Part shown: positions 35,744 through 45,230 of the stretch, piece by piece
How positions within the stretch are numbered: the first letter of the stretch is position 1
How the letters are laid out: every line of letters starts with the position of its first letter
Assembly (NCBI GenBank): GCA_965228125.1
Contig: OZ245791.1
Coordinates: forward strand, 1,860,001-1,924,000
Reading direction: 5' to 3'
DNA length: 64,000 nt
From: GWF2-38-69 sp965228125
Lineage (GTDB): Bacteria > Verrucomicrobiota > Lentisphaeria > Victivallales > GWF2-38-69
The notes under the pieces: generated by a model
What the model was told of the DNA's origin: nothing
Databases searched by the model: none
The model's input: the letters and a program-made list of their open reading frames with translations, nothing else
Position numbers and translations under genes: made by a program

Positions 35744-36622
35744 CTAAATATTGATCAGTAAATTCAAAAGATCAAATTGAGTTTTATGTGCCGTTGAGGA
35801 TGGCACTGAGGATATTCTTTTGCCAGACAAAATTTTAGACAGAACACTTTTAATAAGAACCGCAGGTGGAACTCCTCCATAAAGATTTGACAGTTCGTTT
35901 AAAAGTCTAACCGTGATGATAAAAGGATGCTCAATCCGAACCGTTACACACAGCCCGAAATGGTCTCTCAAAACCGATTGGGCATAAGACGGATCAAGTT
36001 TTTCTTTAACGCCACACGATATTCCAAAAACAAAAGCTCTCTCTTGATCAATTCCAAGAAATATTACTTCTTCTTCAACTTTTGACGAAGTTGAAATTAA
36101 GAAAGAACTTATTGTTTTTACGAGTGAGGTTAAAGTTTCTTCAAATGAAAGAGAGGAAGAATCTATAACTATATCAGCATATGGTTTTATTACCTCATTC
36201 ACAAGACCGGCTCTTAGGGCAAATAAGTCTTGAGACATCTTATTATTTAAAAATGAAGGTATTTCTTTTTCGGAAAGTCTTTTAAGAAGGCTTTCTATAG
36301 AAGCTGTGACAAGAACAAGAATAGAACCTCGCCTTAAAAGCTGTCTGGAATCCCTATTAAGCATTGTAGAACCGCCTGTAGAAATAACACAATTATCAAG
36401 GGTTGAAGCATTCGCAACAACTTCCTGCTCAATTTTGCGAAAAAAGTCTTCTCCGTATTGAGCACAAATAGCTCTACATGAAAGGTTAGATTTATTTTTA
36501 GCCTTGAACAGCTCCTCTATCAACGTATCCGTTTCATAGAACGGAAGGGATAAAGAATCGCCTAAAACACGGCCTAGCCTGGATTTGCCCGAACATTTCG
36601 GGCCAGTCAAAACAATTTTCAT
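35744..36622 (-). CDS. Shikimate-kinase-like protein with C-terminal extension
   Basis: The N-terminal 170 residues form an NMP-kinase fold close to shikimate kinase: P-loop GPKCSGKSRLGRVLG, the substrate-site ETDTLIEELF, FFRKIEQEVV with the family's FRxxE, and a lid with RLSEKEIPSF. The usual substrate-binding Gly-Gly-Gly reads GGS (STGGSTML), a change at a critical turn. A further 120 residues (EEEVIFLGIDQERAFVFGI to the end) are not part of shikimate kinase. They look like a small alpha/beta domain that I cannot name. Activity as AroK is therefore likely but not certain; a divergent NMP kinase is the alternative. It is followed at 5 bases by tsaC. Confidence 0.75.
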   Translation of the reverse strand: MKIVLTGPKCSGKSRLGRVLGDSLSLPFYETDTLIEELFKAKNKSNLSCRAICAQYGEDFFRKIEQEVVANASTLDNCVISTGGSTMLNRDSRQLLRRGSILVLVTASIESLLKRLSEKEIPSFLNNKMSQDLFALRAGLVNEVIKPYADIVIDSSSLSFEETLTSLVKTISSFLISTSSKVEEEVIFLGIDQERAFVFGISCGVKEKLDPSYAQSVLRDHFGLCVTVRIEHPFIITVRLLNELSNLYGGVPPAVLIKSVLSKILSGKRISSVPSSTAHKTQFDLLNLLINI

Positions 36623-36752
36623 AGTAAAACTTTTTAAAAGTTAAAAACCTAGAAAACAAGAAACCCCACTATCTTAATAAACAATTTTTATGTCTATGAT
36701 AGTGAGGGTATTCTACTTAAACAAGCTCTGAAGCAATCTAAGATAACAGAAA

Positions 36753-36839
36753 CTACTTCTTATGTCTTTGAGCCTTAAGCTGTTTCTTTCTCTTATGCTT
36801 AGATATCTTCTTACGACGTTTTTTCTTTAAATTACCCAT
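36753..36839 (-). CDS. Tiny basic AURKAIP1/COX24-like protein, 28 residues
   Basis: A minimal frame, MGNLKKKRRKKISKHKRKK followed by QLKAQRHKK, nearly all Lys/Arg/His. It matches the AURKAIP1/COX24 domain pattern (KKKRRKKIxKHKxKK) annotated as very short ribosome-associated proteins in Bacteroidetes and PVC-type bacteria and related to mitochondrial mS38. It lies alone in the 321-base interval between the shikimate-kinase-like gene and rpe. AGGAAGT at -8 serves as ribosome site. A ribosomal role is inferred from the eukaryotic relatives. Confidence 0.8.
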   Translation of the reverse strand: MGNLKKKRRKKISKHKRKKQLKAQRHKK

Positions 36840-36943
36840 TACTTCCTCATTGAGTTATAATAATTAACCTTGATAAAGAGCTTTACAAGTATTTATAAAT
36901 ACACTAAATTTCAAACTGTTTTGTCTTTATATACCTAAAATTG

Positions 36944-37654
36944 TTATCCGATCTGAAGATTACAAGCTTTTGCAAGAAGAGAAATAGCTGATGACTGGAT
37001 TTTGTCTTTAAATTTAAAGACCGATGTTCCTGCAACAAAAATATTAGCTCCTGCTCTTGAAGCTATCCCGATAGTTTCCATATCTATTCCACCGTCCACC
37101 TGAATGTGTAAATTCTTTTTATTGATCCCTAATGTTTTACCTTTGAGGAATTCAACTTTATACATCATATCGTTCATAAACGACTGTCCTCCAAAACCTG
37201 GTTCCACAGTCATAACAAGTATCATATCTATCAAATCAAGATATGGAACAAGCAATTCAGGGTTTGTTTTGGGTTTAAGAGTAAGGCCGACTGTAACATT
37301 ATTTCTCCTTATTTCTTTTATGACATCCAGAATATTGTCTTCTGATTCAATATGAAAAGTGATATGGTCTGCTCCGGCTTTTACGAATGGCGCTATGTAT
37401 TTTAAGGGGTTAGTAATCATCAGATGAACATCAAAGAGCTGTTCCGACACTCCCCTTATGCCAGCTACTACTGGAATGCCAATCGACAAATTCGGAACAA
37501 AATGCCCATCCATAACATCTATATGCAATATTTTTACCCCTGCCATTTGAGTTTCTTTTATGTCGGACTTCAGGCATGCAAAGTCGGCTGCTAAAAGAGA
37601 CGGGGCTATAAATTTCTCCGAATTTGGGATAGAAGCGAAACTGAATTTTGTCAT
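36944..37654 (-). CDS. rpe: Ribulose-phosphate 3-epimerase
   Basis: A 236-residue TIM-barrel enzyme of the pentose phosphate pathway that interconverts ribulose 5-phosphate and xylulose 5-phosphate. Family motifs are PSLLAADFACLKSDI, the metal ligands in LHIDVMDGHFVPNLSIG, DVHLMITNP, TVEPGFGGQSFM and QVDGGID. Length and order are standard. It lies 31 bases after the large AsmA-type gene on the same strand and may be co-transcribed with it. Confidence 0.95.
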   Translation of the reverse strand: MTKFSFASIPNSEKFIAPSLLAADFACLKSDIKETQMAGVKILHIDVMDGHFVPNLSIGIPVVAGIRGVSEQLFDVHLMITNPLKYIAPFVKAGADHITFHIESEDNILDVIKEIRRNNVTVGLTLKPKTNPELLVPYLDLIDMILVMTVEPGFGGQSFMNDMMYKVEFLKGKTLGINKKNLHIQVDGGIDMETIGIASRAGANIFVAGTSVFKFKDKIQSSAISLLAKACNLQIG

Positions 37655-37685
37655 ATTTACCTCACACTTAAAGTATTAACAACTA

Positions 37686-40600
37686 TCATTTCATAAAATT
37701 ATTCAATATGTTCTGCGCTCCGCTCTGCAAAACATTACTAATGCCTTGTCCCGGATTGGCTAAGATTTCGTTGACATTTGTATTATTAAGTAAATTTACT
37801 GCATTTTTGGTTAAAAAACCTGTAATAAACAAAGGTATATCAGGAGACGGATTATCGATAGTTCCATTGATCGTTAACGGGACATCAATTCCGCTAAGAC
37901 TAGTGTTGGTATGTAGTGATAAAGAACTGTCATATCCTATGGTGCCATTTGCAAGTATGTATTTTATCATATCATCTACACCTCCCCTGAAGTCAAATTT
38001 ATTCACATTAACCATGCCATTGGAAGCGTTGAGTTTAACTACGCCTTTTTGAAAGTTTAGATTCTTCTTCTGGTTCAATATGCGGCTGGTGATAGAAGAA
38101 GCTTGGGTTAAGTTGGATGGGATCTGAGCATTGGGTAGATACTGAATTATATTGGAAATCAATTTCAAAGGAAGGACTATAAGAGCCAAAATTCTATTCT
38201 GGGTTATTTCAACAGGAAGAGAAATATTATTGCATATTAGAATCAGGTTTGCGTTGAGATATCTCATCAGATTTGCTTCTGTAAAACCCTTTCCTTTAAG
38301 TTCCGTAGAAAGTTCACTTATAGTCCCTTTTGTATTGCTATAATCCCCATCGATAAAAGTTTTCAAGAAAGGATTGATATTCAGATTAGTCAGATTTTCC
38401 TTGAATTCATATGTATATCCGTCAGAATATGAGGGATTCATATAGAAATATAAATCTATCTGAGAATCATTTATTGTCAGTTTTGCTGGTTTTAAGACAA
38501 TTTGATTGTCTTTAATACTCAAGACAGCATTAATTTTGGATTTGATGAGAGGGCCGTACTCTATGTCGTTAAAGTTTATTTTGCTGACCAGATTAATATT
38601 CTTCAAATCGAGAGGCGCAGGTTCTTTGTCATCTGGAGGGAGTGTTGCTGCATTATCATCTGTTTCTGGTTCTGTAGTTGTAACGGATTTGTTCGGTTCA
38701 CCAAAGAGTGCACTGTAAATTTCTATCACTTTCTTGAGATCCAGTTTGTTTGAGCTAACATCAATTTCCGACTGATAATTCCTGTCGAACGCAACATTCC
38801 CCGAGGATTGAATATCGACTAAGGGTTCCTTATTATCCAGGATCTTAACCGATGCAGATTTAAGGGTTAATTGTTTTTCTGTCTTTAGCATGGAGAAATC
38901 AATTTTACTTTCTATATCCTTTGAGATATTTGGATCCGTTAAATTATATATAACCAATGTTGGTATGTCTAAATTCGCATCGACAATCATGTTTACAGGG
39001 CTATTCTTTAAATTAAGAGTCCCATCAAGCCTGAAAGCTCCAATTCTTTGATCATCTGAGCCTGTCATTTTAAGCGCTTTCAACATTGCCTCATTAACAT
39101 TTAAAGCGGTATTCACAGTTAAATCCGAAGTATTCTTGAAAGAGAGGAAACAATCTCCATTCAAATTAAGGGCATTGACTCCATCATAGACGACTTTGGC
39201 CGCAACTTTGGAAAGGGTCAAATCGGAAAAGTCGGACAAAGCAACAGATGAGCGCAGGTCCAAATCAATTTTGTCATATTTCAGCTTATCTACCACGCAA
39301 TCTATATTTTGGGCATCTGCCTGAAGATCAGCGTTAATATCGTAATTAGTTTTATTTAGAGAGATGGAAGCCAGCAAATTGAATAACCCCCCATCAAATT
39401 TTGTGCCTGCATCAGGAGGAATGAAAAGATTAAGTTTCGCTAGGTCGAAATCCTTAACAGATGAATTCAGTTTAATATCAGTTGTCAACACCTCTTTATT
39501 CCCCTCAAGATTTATCATAAGAGGTGAGTTCAATGATAGAGCAAGAGTCCCTCCGCTACTTTTTAAAGAAGCTGCAAGGAAGTTAATATTCAGGCTGCTA
39601 TTTTGGGTTAATTCAAAATTGGTTTTGCACTCCAATGAAGGTTTGAACGAGGAAATCATATTTCTGATAGACGGCGATTGCTCAGAACTGATGAAATCAG
39701 GAGAGAAAATATCAATCATTTCTGACTCGACTGATGGGATATTAAGCGATAATTTTCCTTTGCCATCAGATAGATCATAATCCCCTTCAAGGAGTAATTT
39801 AAATAGCGGCAAGCCTTTCCGATCTGCTTTCAAATTAAATTTTTTGACATTAATCCTCCTCATATTTTCCATTGAAACATCTATATCTTGATTGATGTCC
39901 AAACCGATAAATTTGAGATTATCTTTGGTAAACGAAGCGTTTGCGATATTTACTTTACCTATAGCGTCGAAGTTACTATGGGCTAAATCCAACTGAAGTT
40001 TCATATCTGTGGATAACTCGCCTCGCAACTTCATGTCTTTTTCCATAAATGAATCTAGAAGAGAAAGGTCTAGTTTTTCCGTCGCAAGAAAAACTTCAGG
40101 GATGCTGCCAGGAGTTGCTATTTCATCAGTACTCCAATCCATAAAAAGAGGCTTTTTTATAAAAACTTTAGCCAGCTCGCTGTCATTCAGATATGTTATC
40201 AACTCCAAAGCTTTTACATTCGCAGTCTTCTTGGTGAAGTCTGCAGAAAAGTCATAGTTTATTTTTTCCGAAACTGAACTATTACCGAGCATAGCCTTGT
40301 TTTGCGTAGCAATAACTGCATTTAAAAGAGCCAACTGTCCTTGCGCAGAAAGAGAATCATCTTCATAAGCCAAATCACCATTTAATGTCAGGGCGACATT
40401 ATGGCCTAAATCAATACCATAAAAAACATTCGTTATCAAATTGATAATATCAGGCCCCATCGGATTAATATTAGCTTTGATTTTGGCTTTTAGTGGGGAC
40501 AGATCAGCCTGGCCAGAGATTTCAAGGTTTGTAGTAGTTTTGCCTGCTGTAGAAGATTTGAGCGCAATGGAAGAAATCGTAATAGTGTTTTTACTGTCCT

Positions 40601-41369
40601 TGTTTATTGATGCGCTCAGATTAACATTTTTATCTTTAAAGTCTTCTCCATTTAGGTTCCCGTTAAACTTTGATACCAAAAAGTCAAGTAGTAAAAACTG
40701 TGGTTTGTATTCATCATTTAGGTTTATTTTTATATCTGATGAAATTTCAGAAGAATAAATTTTAACATTTTTGCCTGAAATCAAGCCGAGCTTGGCGCTG
40801 AACTTAATCTGGGAATCCTCCAGATTTTTGATGGAAGATGAAGAAAAATTAAAATTTGTTACAGACAGGGCAAAATCTTTACTGTCTTTCATATTAAAGT
40901 TTATGTTTTCCAAGCTGACATTTGAAATATCCAGTTTAATAAAGGCAGAATGGTTTTCTTTTTCTGGTTTTTCAGGTTCAGAGGAGGTTTCATTCATAAA
41001 AGGAGTATTCCATTTCCCTTTTTTATTTTGCTCCATATCCACGCTTACATTCTTAAGCATTAAGCTATTGACTTTCACGGTATTGTTGAAAAGAATGTCT
41101 GATAAACCAAAAGAGCAGGCAATTTTCTCACCTTTTATAAATAAGTGGGACTTGTCACCTACTTCCAAATTATTTATTTCCACATAAGGATGGATAAGAT
41201 GCAGCTTAGCGCTGGAAACCTCGATTGGCATCCCTACAGCTTTACTTGCTATGGGAATTACGACCTTGGTTAAACCGAAGTTGCTGGTAATCAGAAAAAA
41301 TAGTGCAATTAAAACTACTACTATTAAAATTGGAATATAAATAAATATAAATTTGAAAAACTTTTTCAT
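37686..41369 (-). CDS. AsmA-family envelope protein, about 1227 residues
   Basis: A very long protein with one N-terminal transmembrane helix (IFIYIPILIVVVLIALFFLI) followed by an AsmA-type N-terminal domain (VVIPIASKAVGMPIEVSSAK) and many beta strands alternating Leu/Ile/Val with polar residues. Near the C-terminus an AsmA_2-like block is visible (YTYEFKENLTNLNINPFLKT through RILALIVLPLKL). AsmA-like proteins (YhdP, TamB, YdbH) are thought to form hydrophobic grooves bridging the periplasm for lipid transfer. I chose ATG 41369, just before the basic-hydrophobic anchor; the longer frame adds 25 residues of poor signal quality. It is the second AsmA-like giant in the window besides YdbH. Confidence 0.82.
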   Translation of the reverse strand: MKKFFKFIFIYIPILIVVVLIALFFLITSNFGLTKVVIPIASKAVGMPIEVSSAKLHLIHPYVEINNLEVGDKSHLFIKGEKIACSFGLSDILFNNTVKVNSLMLKNVSVDMEQNKKGKWNTPFMNETSSEPEKPEKENHSAFIKLDISNVSLENINFNMKDSKDFALSVTNFNFSSSSIKNLEDSQIKFSAKLGLISGKNVKIYSSEISSDIKINLNDEYKPQFLLLDFLVSKFNGNLNGEDFKDKNVNLSASINKDSKNTITISSIALKSSTAGKTTTNLEISGQADLSPLKAKIKANINPMGPDIINLITNVFYGIDLGHNVALTLNGDLAYEDDSLSAQGQLALLNAVIATQNKAMLGNSSVSEKINYDFSADFTKKTANVKALELITYLNDSELAKVFIKKPLFMDWSTDEIATPGSIPEVFLATEKLDLSLLDSFMEKDMKLRGELSTDMKLQLDLAHSNFDAIGKVNIANASFTKDNLKFIGLDINQDIDVSMENMRRINVKKFNLKADRKGLPLFKLLLEGDYDLSDGKGKLSLNIPSVESEMIDIFSPDFISSEQSPSIRNMISSFKPSLECKTNFELTQNSSLNINFLAASLKSSGGTLALSLNSPLMINLEGNKEVLTTDIKLNSSVKDFDLAKLNLFIPPDAGTKFDGGLFNLLASISLNKTNYDINADLQADAQNIDCVVDKLKYDKIDLDLRSSVALSDFSDLTLSKVAAKVVYDGVNALNLNGDCFLSFKNTSDLTVNTALNVNEAMLKALKMTGSDDQRIGAFRLDGTLNLKNSPVNMIVDANLDIPTLVIYNLTDPNISKDIESKIDFSMLKTEKQLTLKSASVKILDNKEPLVDIQSSGNVAFDRNYQSEIDVSSNKLDLKKVIEIYSALFGEPNKSVTTTEPETDDNAATLPPDDKEPAPLDLKNINLVSKINFNDIEYGPLIKSKINAVLSIKDNQIVLKPAKLTINDSQIDLYFYMNPSYSDGYTYEFKENLTNLNINPFLKTFIDGDYSNTKGTISELSTELKGKGFTEANLMRYLNANLILICNNISLPVEITQNRILALIVLPLKLISNIIQYLPNAQIPSNLTQASSITSRILNQKKNLNFQKGVVKLNASNGMVNVNKFDFRGGVDDMIKYILANGTIGYDSSLSLHTNTSLSGIDVPLTINGTIDNPSPDIPLFITGFLTKNAVNLLNNTNVNEILANPGQGISNVLQSGAQNILNNFMK

Positions 41370-41510
41370 ATGAGAGAAGTCCTTTTCGGAAGGTGTTGTT
41401 ATTTTATATTCTAAAAAAGTAAAAGAATTATACCGGAAAATCAATATAAGTTAAACAAGTTAGGTTAGAATCTAATTCTAAAGATATAATTATAATAATA
41501 ACAGTCATCT

Positions 41511-42428
41511 GTGATGAATCTTTTTCCTGAAAATATAAAAAAAATTGCGCTTGTTGCTCTTGCCGGCCCGCCGGATATAGTAAAAGTTAAATTTGCCATT
41601 AGTTTTTTGGAAACAAACGGTTATGAAGCAATAATCAAAGACAGCGTAATGGGCGCAAGCTCTGTTGGCTACCTGTCATCTGATATTAAAACGAGAGTTT
41701 CTGACATCCTCTCTTGCTGGCAAGATGAAAGCATAGACTTACTTATTTCGGCACGCGGAGGATATGGCTCAGCACAAATACTACCATATATCGACTGGAG
41801 TATTCTTCTAAAAAGAGACCTGCCTTTTATTGGTTACAGCGACCTGACGGCTTTTCATCTGGGAATGTGTGCTAAAGGGGCAGGAAGCCCAATTTCAGGG
41901 CCAATGATTCAAAATTTCCTGACGCTAAACGAAGACCCTTTCAGTCTATCTTCACTTGGAAGCGTATTTGAAAAACAGCAGATTATTAGCCCTATACCTG
42001 GCAGAAAAGACTTTATTGTCTTAAAAACAGGAAAAACAGAGGGGAAGATCTATCCGGTAACTCTTTCCGTGCTGGTAACTCTTATAGGAACCCAATGGAT
42101 GCCGGATCTGAACAATGCTGTGCTTCTCCTGGAGGACATAAATGAACCTGTTTATAAACTGGACAGATACTTTACTCAACTAAAACATGCAGGCATTCTG
42201 AAACGTATTTCAGGCTTACTTCTCGGAACTTTTACTAAATGCGGCAATGTAAAAGAAAGGTCAAAATTTTTCAACAGTATTACAGAAAAAATTGCAGGGC
42301 CTATTGTAATGAATATTCCGTTTGGGCACGCTTACCCCAGGATAAGCGTAGCATTTAAATCTTTATGCAAAATTGAAGCCTCCGATGAAAGAGTTTCAAT
42401 AACTTTGAATAATACGACAGGAGTTTGA
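41511..42428 (+). CDS. ldcA: LD-carboxypeptidase (peptidase S66)
   Basis: A 305-residue muramoyltetrapeptide carboxypeptidase that trims the terminal D-Ala from murein tetrapeptides during cell-wall recycling. Typical segments are ISARGGYGSAQILPYIDW, the nucleophile Ser in FIGYSDLTAFHLGM, the catalytic Glu in LLLEDINEPVYKLDRYFTQL, and His in PFGHAYPRISV. No signal peptide is present, so it acts in the cytosol. The following nitrilase-family gene begins directly after this stop, indicating an operon. Confidence 0.93.
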   Translation: MMNLFPENIKKIALVALAGPPDIVKVKFAISFLETNGYEAIIKDSVMGASSVGYLSSDIKTRVSDILSCWQDESIDLLISARGGYGSAQILPYIDWSILLKRDLPFIGYSDLTAFHLGMCAKGAGSPISGPMIQNFLTLNEDPFSLSSLGSVFEKQQIISPIPGRKDFIVLKTGKTEGKIYPVTLSVLVTLIGTQWMPDLNNAVLLLEDINEPVYKLDRYFTQLKHAGILKRISGLLLGTFTKCGNVKERSKFFNSITEKIAGPIVMNIPFGHAYPRISVAFKSLCKIEASDERVSITLNNTTGV

Positions 42429-43253
42429 ATGAAAGATTTCAGATTGGCAATATGTCAGAATAAGCCTCTGTATGACAAGAAGAAAACAGTGCAGCGCATT
42501 TTGGATATGATAAGAAAGGCCTCCGATAATGGAGCTAAACTAGTTAGCCTTCCTGAAATGTTCTACTTTCCCTATGACATAACCGAACTGATAAAACAGG
42601 AAGAGGAAAACAGAGAAACAGTTTCAGTTCTACAGTCATCGGCAAGGGAAAACAACATTTACTTATGCACAGGTACAACTGTTGATAAGATTAATTCCAA
42701 GCGTTTCAATAAGTCATATCTGATTTCTCCTGATGGGAAAATACTGCTTGAGTACGCAAAATGCCATTTGTTCGATGTGGAATTCAAAGAACTGCAAATA
42801 AAAGAATCCGACTCCTTTTCGCCAGGGGATTATCTAAATATAGCAGATACTGAAATAGGCCGAATAGGCATAATAATTTGCTATGATATACGATTCCCTG
42901 AAATGGCTAGGGCCTTGGCTCTCAAAGGAGCTGAAATCATTCTGGTACCGGCGGCTTTCAATGCAATCTCAGGAAATGCCCACTGGCATTTGTTTTTCAG
43001 GACCCGCGCTACTGAAAATCAAGTTTTCATAGCCGCCTCCTGTCCTGCAAAAAATGATGACTGCAAATACAAATATTATGGACATTCAATGATAATAGAC
43101 CCATGGGGAGATATCTTAAGTGAAGCCGGAGAAAACGAAGAAATTATCTACGCCGATATTAAGCAGGAAAGACTTCAAGATGTTAGAAATAGATTACCTT
43201 TGCTCAAACACGCTAGGAAAGATTTGTACAGAAATTTTTTAGACTACTGCTAA
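42429..43253 (+). CDS. Nitrilase-superfamily amidohydrolase (omega-amidase-like)
   Basis: A 274-residue carbon-nitrogen hydrolase. The catalytic triad is visible as Glu in SLPEMFYFPYD, Lys in LEYAKCHLFDVEF, and Cys in IGIIICYDIRFPEMARAL. The RFPE and GHSMIIDPWGDIL segments place it in the Nit1/Nit2 (omega-amidase, deaminated-glutathione amidase) branch, so likely substrates are 2-oxoglutaramate or similar small amides; this is inference. The ATG directly follows the stop of ldcA, so the pair is translationally linked. Confidence 0.9.
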   Translation: MKDFRLAICQNKPLYDKKKTVQRILDMIRKASDNGAKLVSLPEMFYFPYDITELIKQEEENRETVSVLQSSARENNIYLCTGTTVDKINSKRFNKSYLISPDGKILLEYAKCHLFDVEFKELQIKESDSFSPGDYLNIADTEIGRIGIIICYDIRFPEMARALALKGAEIILVPAAFNAISGNAHWHLFFRTRATENQVFIAASCPAKNDDCKYKYYGHSMIIDPWGDILSEAGENEEIIYADIKQERLQDVRNRLPLLKHARKDLYRNFLDYC

Positions 43254-43350
43254 TGCCCTGAATCGCCTATTTTTAGTTTTAGCTGTAGCCTTATTGGATC
43301 CCCTTACTTATAATTAGATGAACTATAAACTGCTTTTAAGGAAAATACGG

Positions 43351-44376
43351 ATGCGTTTAACCATATTTATTTGTTGTGCATGCACTTTAATCACGGCTGC
43401 TTCCTTTGCTGCTATCCCTATCGTTTCTCCTTCCAATGATGGCAGTACAAATGCCGGAGGTATGATAAATTCAACTATTTCTTCTATGAGTATGACAAAT
43501 GTGGCATCTCTTCACCCTAATGCGCCCAAAAGAGATTACATAACCATTTTAGGAATAGGAAAAGGCGAGGTGCTTGACTATAAAACGCAGGAATTCGAAC
43601 ACTTTGATATTCAACCTCTCAAACAGGATGTACAACTAAAAAAAGGATTGTCCACAATACAGTATAATATTCTGGTTACAGGATTACTTAACAGCCTATA
43701 CCCCGATAAATTCGGAAATAGTGTCTTTGCCCTGAGATATTTCACCAGATGCTTAGCAGAGTACGCCTATTCCTATAACGGATTTGTTTCGAAAGATTTT
43801 TATAGCCAAATGATAAGCCGCTATAACAACTACTTAATCATAGACGATGTATTAAGAAAAACTGATATCCCCACTGACATTAAATATTCTCTGGCCAAAC
43901 TTTATGCTCTCGGATGCGTTTATAGCAAAGAAATTAAGCTCCCTAAGCCTGAAATAGAAAAAATCTCCAGAATTCCCAAAGATGCAGTTCTTTATTTCAT
44001 AGAAGAACAGGCAGGCGAACTCTACAATGAAGGTGAATTCAGTGATATAGATGTTCAGGGCAAACCTGATGATAATGCTAACCTGGAAAAAGACAGCCTT
44101 GGAAATTCTATAGGATATGATCACGGGGAAAACCTTTACTACATTTGCCTGACTTTTTATCCTAAATTTAAAAATATGCCCAAGAGTGCTCAGATTAAGT
44201 TCATTAATGATGTTTACGCCTACAACCCGACGCTCATGCTACCCCCCCCCATTAAAAGAAACAGATTCGCTTGGGACTACTTCATTAACTGGCTTTGGCC
44301 AAAACCTAACCCAGCGCTCATGAAATATTGTTTAATGCCTTACTTTAACTGGCTTATACTGCCTAAAACGTTGTAA
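43351..44376 (+). CDS. Secreted hypothetical protein with C9 tract
   Basis: A 341-residue exported protein with no family I recognise. The signal peptide is IFICCACTLITAASFA after two basic residues. I chose ATG 43351 because AAGGA lies 9 bases upstream; an ATG at 43318 has no ribosome site. The mature chain opens with a Ser/Asn/Met-rich stretch and then mixed helices (YNILVTGLLNSLYPDKFGN). A long acidic insert follows (SDIDVQGKPDDNANLEKD), and the C-terminus is aromatic with two Trp-Pro/Trp-Leu clusters (FINWLWPKPNP, FNWLILPKTL). A run of nine C at 44232-44240 encodes part of LPPPIK. The rfbD gene starts 14 bases later. Confidence 0.7.
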   Translation: MRLTIFICCACTLITAASFAAIPIVSPSNDGSTNAGGMINSTISSMSMTNVASLHPNAPKRDYITILGIGKGEVLDYKTQEFEHFDIQPLKQDVQLKKGLSTIQYNILVTGLLNSLYPDKFGNSVFALRYFTRCLAEYAYSYNGFVSKDFYSQMISRYNNYLIIDDVLRKTDIPTDIKYSLAKLYALGCVYSKEIKLPKPEIEKISRIPKDAVLYFIEEQAGELYNEGEFSDIDVQGKPDDNANLEKDSLGNSIGYDHGENLYYICLTFYPKFKNMPKSAQIKFINDVYAYNPTLMLPPPIKRNRFAWDYFINWLWPKPNPALMKYCLMPYFNWLILPKTL

Positions 44377-44390
44377 ACAATCAGGTCTTT

Positions 44391-45227
44391 ATGTTGAAAC
44401 TAGGAATTACAGGTGCAAGTGGAATGCTTGGAAGCGATCTGAGCGTTTTGGCTAAAAAAGCGGGTTTCCTTGTTTCAGGGTATGACTTACCTGAATTCGA
44501 CCTTACCAACGATGAAACCATAGATCTTATCGTCAAGTCCAATGATATCGTAGTTAACTGTGCTGCTTACACTGCCGTGGACAAAGCAGAGTCGGAGACA
44601 CAAAAGGCTTATCAAATCAACTCAGAAAGCGTAGAAAAGCTCGGACTTTTAGCCAGCTCCATGTCCAAATACCTGCTTCACATAAGCACAGATTTTGTTT
44701 TTGGCGATGACTCAAACAGTCTTTTAAAGGAAACTGACAAAACTGCCCCGCTTGGGGTTTATGGAGCAAGTAAACTGGATGGAGAAAGAAAACTTCAAAA
44801 TGTCAACCAAACCTCTGCGATAATAAGGGTGCAGTGGACTTATGGGCTGCATGGTGACAACTTCATCAAAAAGGTTCTGAAAGCGGCCGTAACCAATAAG
44901 ACTCTGAAAATAGTAGAAGATCAAATTGGCTCTCCTACATCAACCAGCGCAGTTTCTCAGGCAATTTTATGCCTCATTGAGTCAAGAGCAAAAGGGCTTT
45001 ACCATTACGCCTCAAATGGTTATGCCTCCAGATTCGAAGTTGCCAAATTCATTCTTGAGAAGAAAAAAATCCATAAAGAACTAATGCCCTGTCTTTCAAC
45101 TGACTTTATTACTCCAGCAAAAAGGCCGTTAAACTCTAGGTTTGACTGTTCGAAAATAGACAAAGTTTTGAACTATAAACGACCATTCTGGCAAGACGAA
45201 CTAGAAGAATTCCTAAAACTGCTTTAA
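44391..45227 (+). CDS. rfbD: dTDP-4-dehydrorhamnose reductase
   Basis: A 278-residue extended short-chain dehydrogenase that completes dTDP-L-rhamnose synthesis. The NAD(P) motif GITGASGMLGSDL lies at residues 4-16. The family's VVNCAAYTAVDKAE, ISTDFVFGD and active-site YGASKLDGE (YxxxK) are all present, followed by RVQWTYGLHGDNF. No rfbA, rfbB or rfbC lies nearby, so the pathway must be split. The product would feed surface polysaccharide. Its stop is 3 bases from the convergent prephenate dehydratase gene. Confidence 0.93.
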   Translation: MLKLGITGASGMLGSDLSVLAKKAGFLVSGYDLPEFDLTNDETIDLIVKSNDIVVNCAAYTAVDKAESETQKAYQINSESVEKLGLLASSMSKYLLHISTDFVFGDDSNSLLKETDKTAPLGVYGASKLDGERKLQNVNQTSAIIRVQWTYGLHGDNFIKKVLKAAVTNKTLKIVEDQIGSPTSTSAVSQAILCLIESRAKGLYHYASNGYASRFEVAKFILEKKKIHKELMPCLSTDFITPAKRPLNSRFDCSKIDKVLNYKRPFWQDELEEFLKLL

Positions 45228-45230
45228 CCC

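Noticed and set aside
36661..36710. Possible hairpin CCCACTATC / GATAGTGAGGG between the shikimate-kinase-like gene and the 28-residue gene
   Set aside because: The stem is interrupted, the loop is long and no U-run follows, so I do not call it a terminator.
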